Assembly: GCA_001275005.1 (NCBI GenBank)
Contig: JWZX01001805.1
Coordinates: 1-28,455 of the forward strand
DNA: 28,455 nt
Reading direction: 5' to 3'
Source: Chrysochromulina tobinii
Taxonomy: Eukaryota; Haptophyta; Prymnesiales; Chrysochromulinaceae
The notes below the pieces were generated by a model, which saw nothing but the letters and a program-made list of their open reading frames with translations, was not told where the DNA came from and ran no database searches. Position 1 is the stretch's first letter, and each line of letters starts with the position of its first letter. Below, piece by piece: positions 27,584-28,455 of the stretch. The position numbers were made by a program, and so were the translations under genes.

Positions 27584-28227
27584 TGAACAGAAATACGACG
27601 CTACTCTTTGCTCGGGTGACTCACGTGTGATACGTAGTGGGTATAGGCTCTCCCCCCGGGCGGGATGTGGCATGTGCTCAAGTCGTGCGTACAAGTAAGT
27701 TGGATAAACCCGCGGATCCCGCGAAACGGTTCTCGAGTCTACCGATGCCTTGACTTGACTTGACTTACATGCGCCTGGTGCGAGAAGATTGATAGATACG
27801 CGTCAAAGCGCGCCGGCACGAGCTCCGCGGTTGTGCGTGTTGTGTTTCACATGGCCAACACGCCCCGCGCGGCGTTCGCGCGGAAGGTCCCTGTGCTACG
27901 GTTTAATCTAGCGGTACACACGTTAGACAGCCGGCCGCGGATTCGGTCGTCGCGCGGTCGTGCGTGTGGGTGCGCTGGTGGTTTGGGATGGCTGTGAGGT
28001 TCGTCTGTGTGATCCGTGTGCCCGTGCGTGTGTGTCCCCGTGTGTCCCGTGTATGTGCCGGCTCTACAAGCAACGGGGAGAACAAGCAAGTTTCCATGCC
28101 CGTGTCCCGCCGTGTCACCATGCCGTCCCATTTTCCCATGTCGCATGCCGCCATACTCTCACGCCGTCATCCCCTTCAAATTCCCCCACCGCAATTCAGG
28201 GGGTCCTGCCAATGTGTACGGTAGGTA

Positions 28228-28252
28228 GCTTGGTAAGTTACAAATCTCTCTC
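28228..28252 (+). repeat. Dispersed short repeat, copy 2 (GCTTGGTAAGTTACAAA motif)
   Basis: GCTTGGTAAGTTACAAATCT followed by CTCTC repeats the sequence at 4257-4283. It is followed within 20 bases by the GTGTCTTTTTACCGT motif. Confidence 0.6.
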
Positions 28253-28455
28253 TGTCCCGGCTCCTCCCAGTGTCTTTTTACCGTGTGGGGTTGGTTTTGA
28301 GGTGGTTCGTGAGGTTCGTGTGTCTGTCTCGTGTGTCCGGCTCCCCCCCAAGTCGCTCCCCCCGGTACAGTCTTTTTGCCGTCTTTTTACCGGTACCGGT
28401 ACCAAAACAAACGAGGGAGCGCGCCGGCCGTGCCCCACCACTTCGTGCGGGTGGG

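Larger units (their letters stand above)
27493..28455. other. Terminal intergenic region with dispersed repeats
   Basis: This 963-base stretch carries the second flanking repeat (27525-27583), a TTGACTTGACTTGACTT array (27750-27766), GTGTCC-rich sequence (28000-28060), the GCTTGGTAAGTTACAAA motif (28228-28245) and T-rich ACCGT motifs (28270-28284, 28369-28391). No open frame is convincing, and the window ends inside this region. Confidence 0.55.

Overview
The window looks like a compact, GC-rich nuclear segment from a eukaryotic alga with a red-derived complex plastid; a haptophyte fits best, though a chlorophyll-c stramenopile is possible. The evidence is eukaryote-specific genes (eIF5A with its hypusine site, the CCR4-NOT subunit CNOT9, the Golgi Rab-GEF subunit RIC1), GT-AG introns in three genes, and two proteins whose signal peptides run straight into an F-x-P motif (AFQP and QFAPP), the mark of plastids behind extra membranes. 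No rRNA, tRNA, CRISPR array, prophage or bacterial-type operon signal was seen.

Layout. 1-598 is a foldback (inverted-repeat) element plus a third, partial copy of one arm; 599-1589 holds nothing I can support. 1590-3726 is a divergent pair: a plastid-targeted beta-sandwich protein (minus) and a three-exon atypical SDR oxidoreductase (plus). 4287-5483 (minus) is a glycosyltransferase-like protein. 6812-7508 (plus) is two-exon eIF5A. 7857-8264 (minus) is an unrecognised small protein, divergent from a 2OG-Fe(II) oxygenase (8494-9549, plus). 9822-14324 (minus) is RIC1, swollen with in-frame minisatellites and divergent from CNOT9 (14526-15410, plus). 15884-16487 (minus) is a two-exon gene joining a plastid presequence, a cL38/PSRP6-like ribosomal segment and a ubiquitin-like fold. 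17113-20127 (minus) is an ankyrin-kinase protein with a DTG in place of DFG and a C-terminal HEPN-like R-x4-H motif. 20507-22555 (minus) is an NCS2 nucleobase permease. 23563-26829 (minus) fuses an isochorismatase-type amidohydrolase to a DUF1116 (AllG-like) domain. 27067-27492 (plus) is a small protein with a possible membrane segment and a C-terminal dilysine.

How the genes may work together. Most are unrelated housekeeping genes. The one suggestive functional neighbourhood is 20.5-26.8 kb, where a nucleobase-type permease lies next to a fusion whose two recognisable halves both belong to families seen in ureide/purine nitrogen breakdown. The two plastid-targeted genes are independent. Compact divergent pairs with about 200 bp between start codons recur three times, two with clear A/T-rich TATA-like boxes. 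Intergenic DNA carries dispersed short repeats (GAACTT arrays in both orientations, a TGTCTTTT-ACCGT motif, a GCTTGGTAAGTTACAAA motif). Exon boundaries and start codons are read by eye and have not been checked against transcripts.
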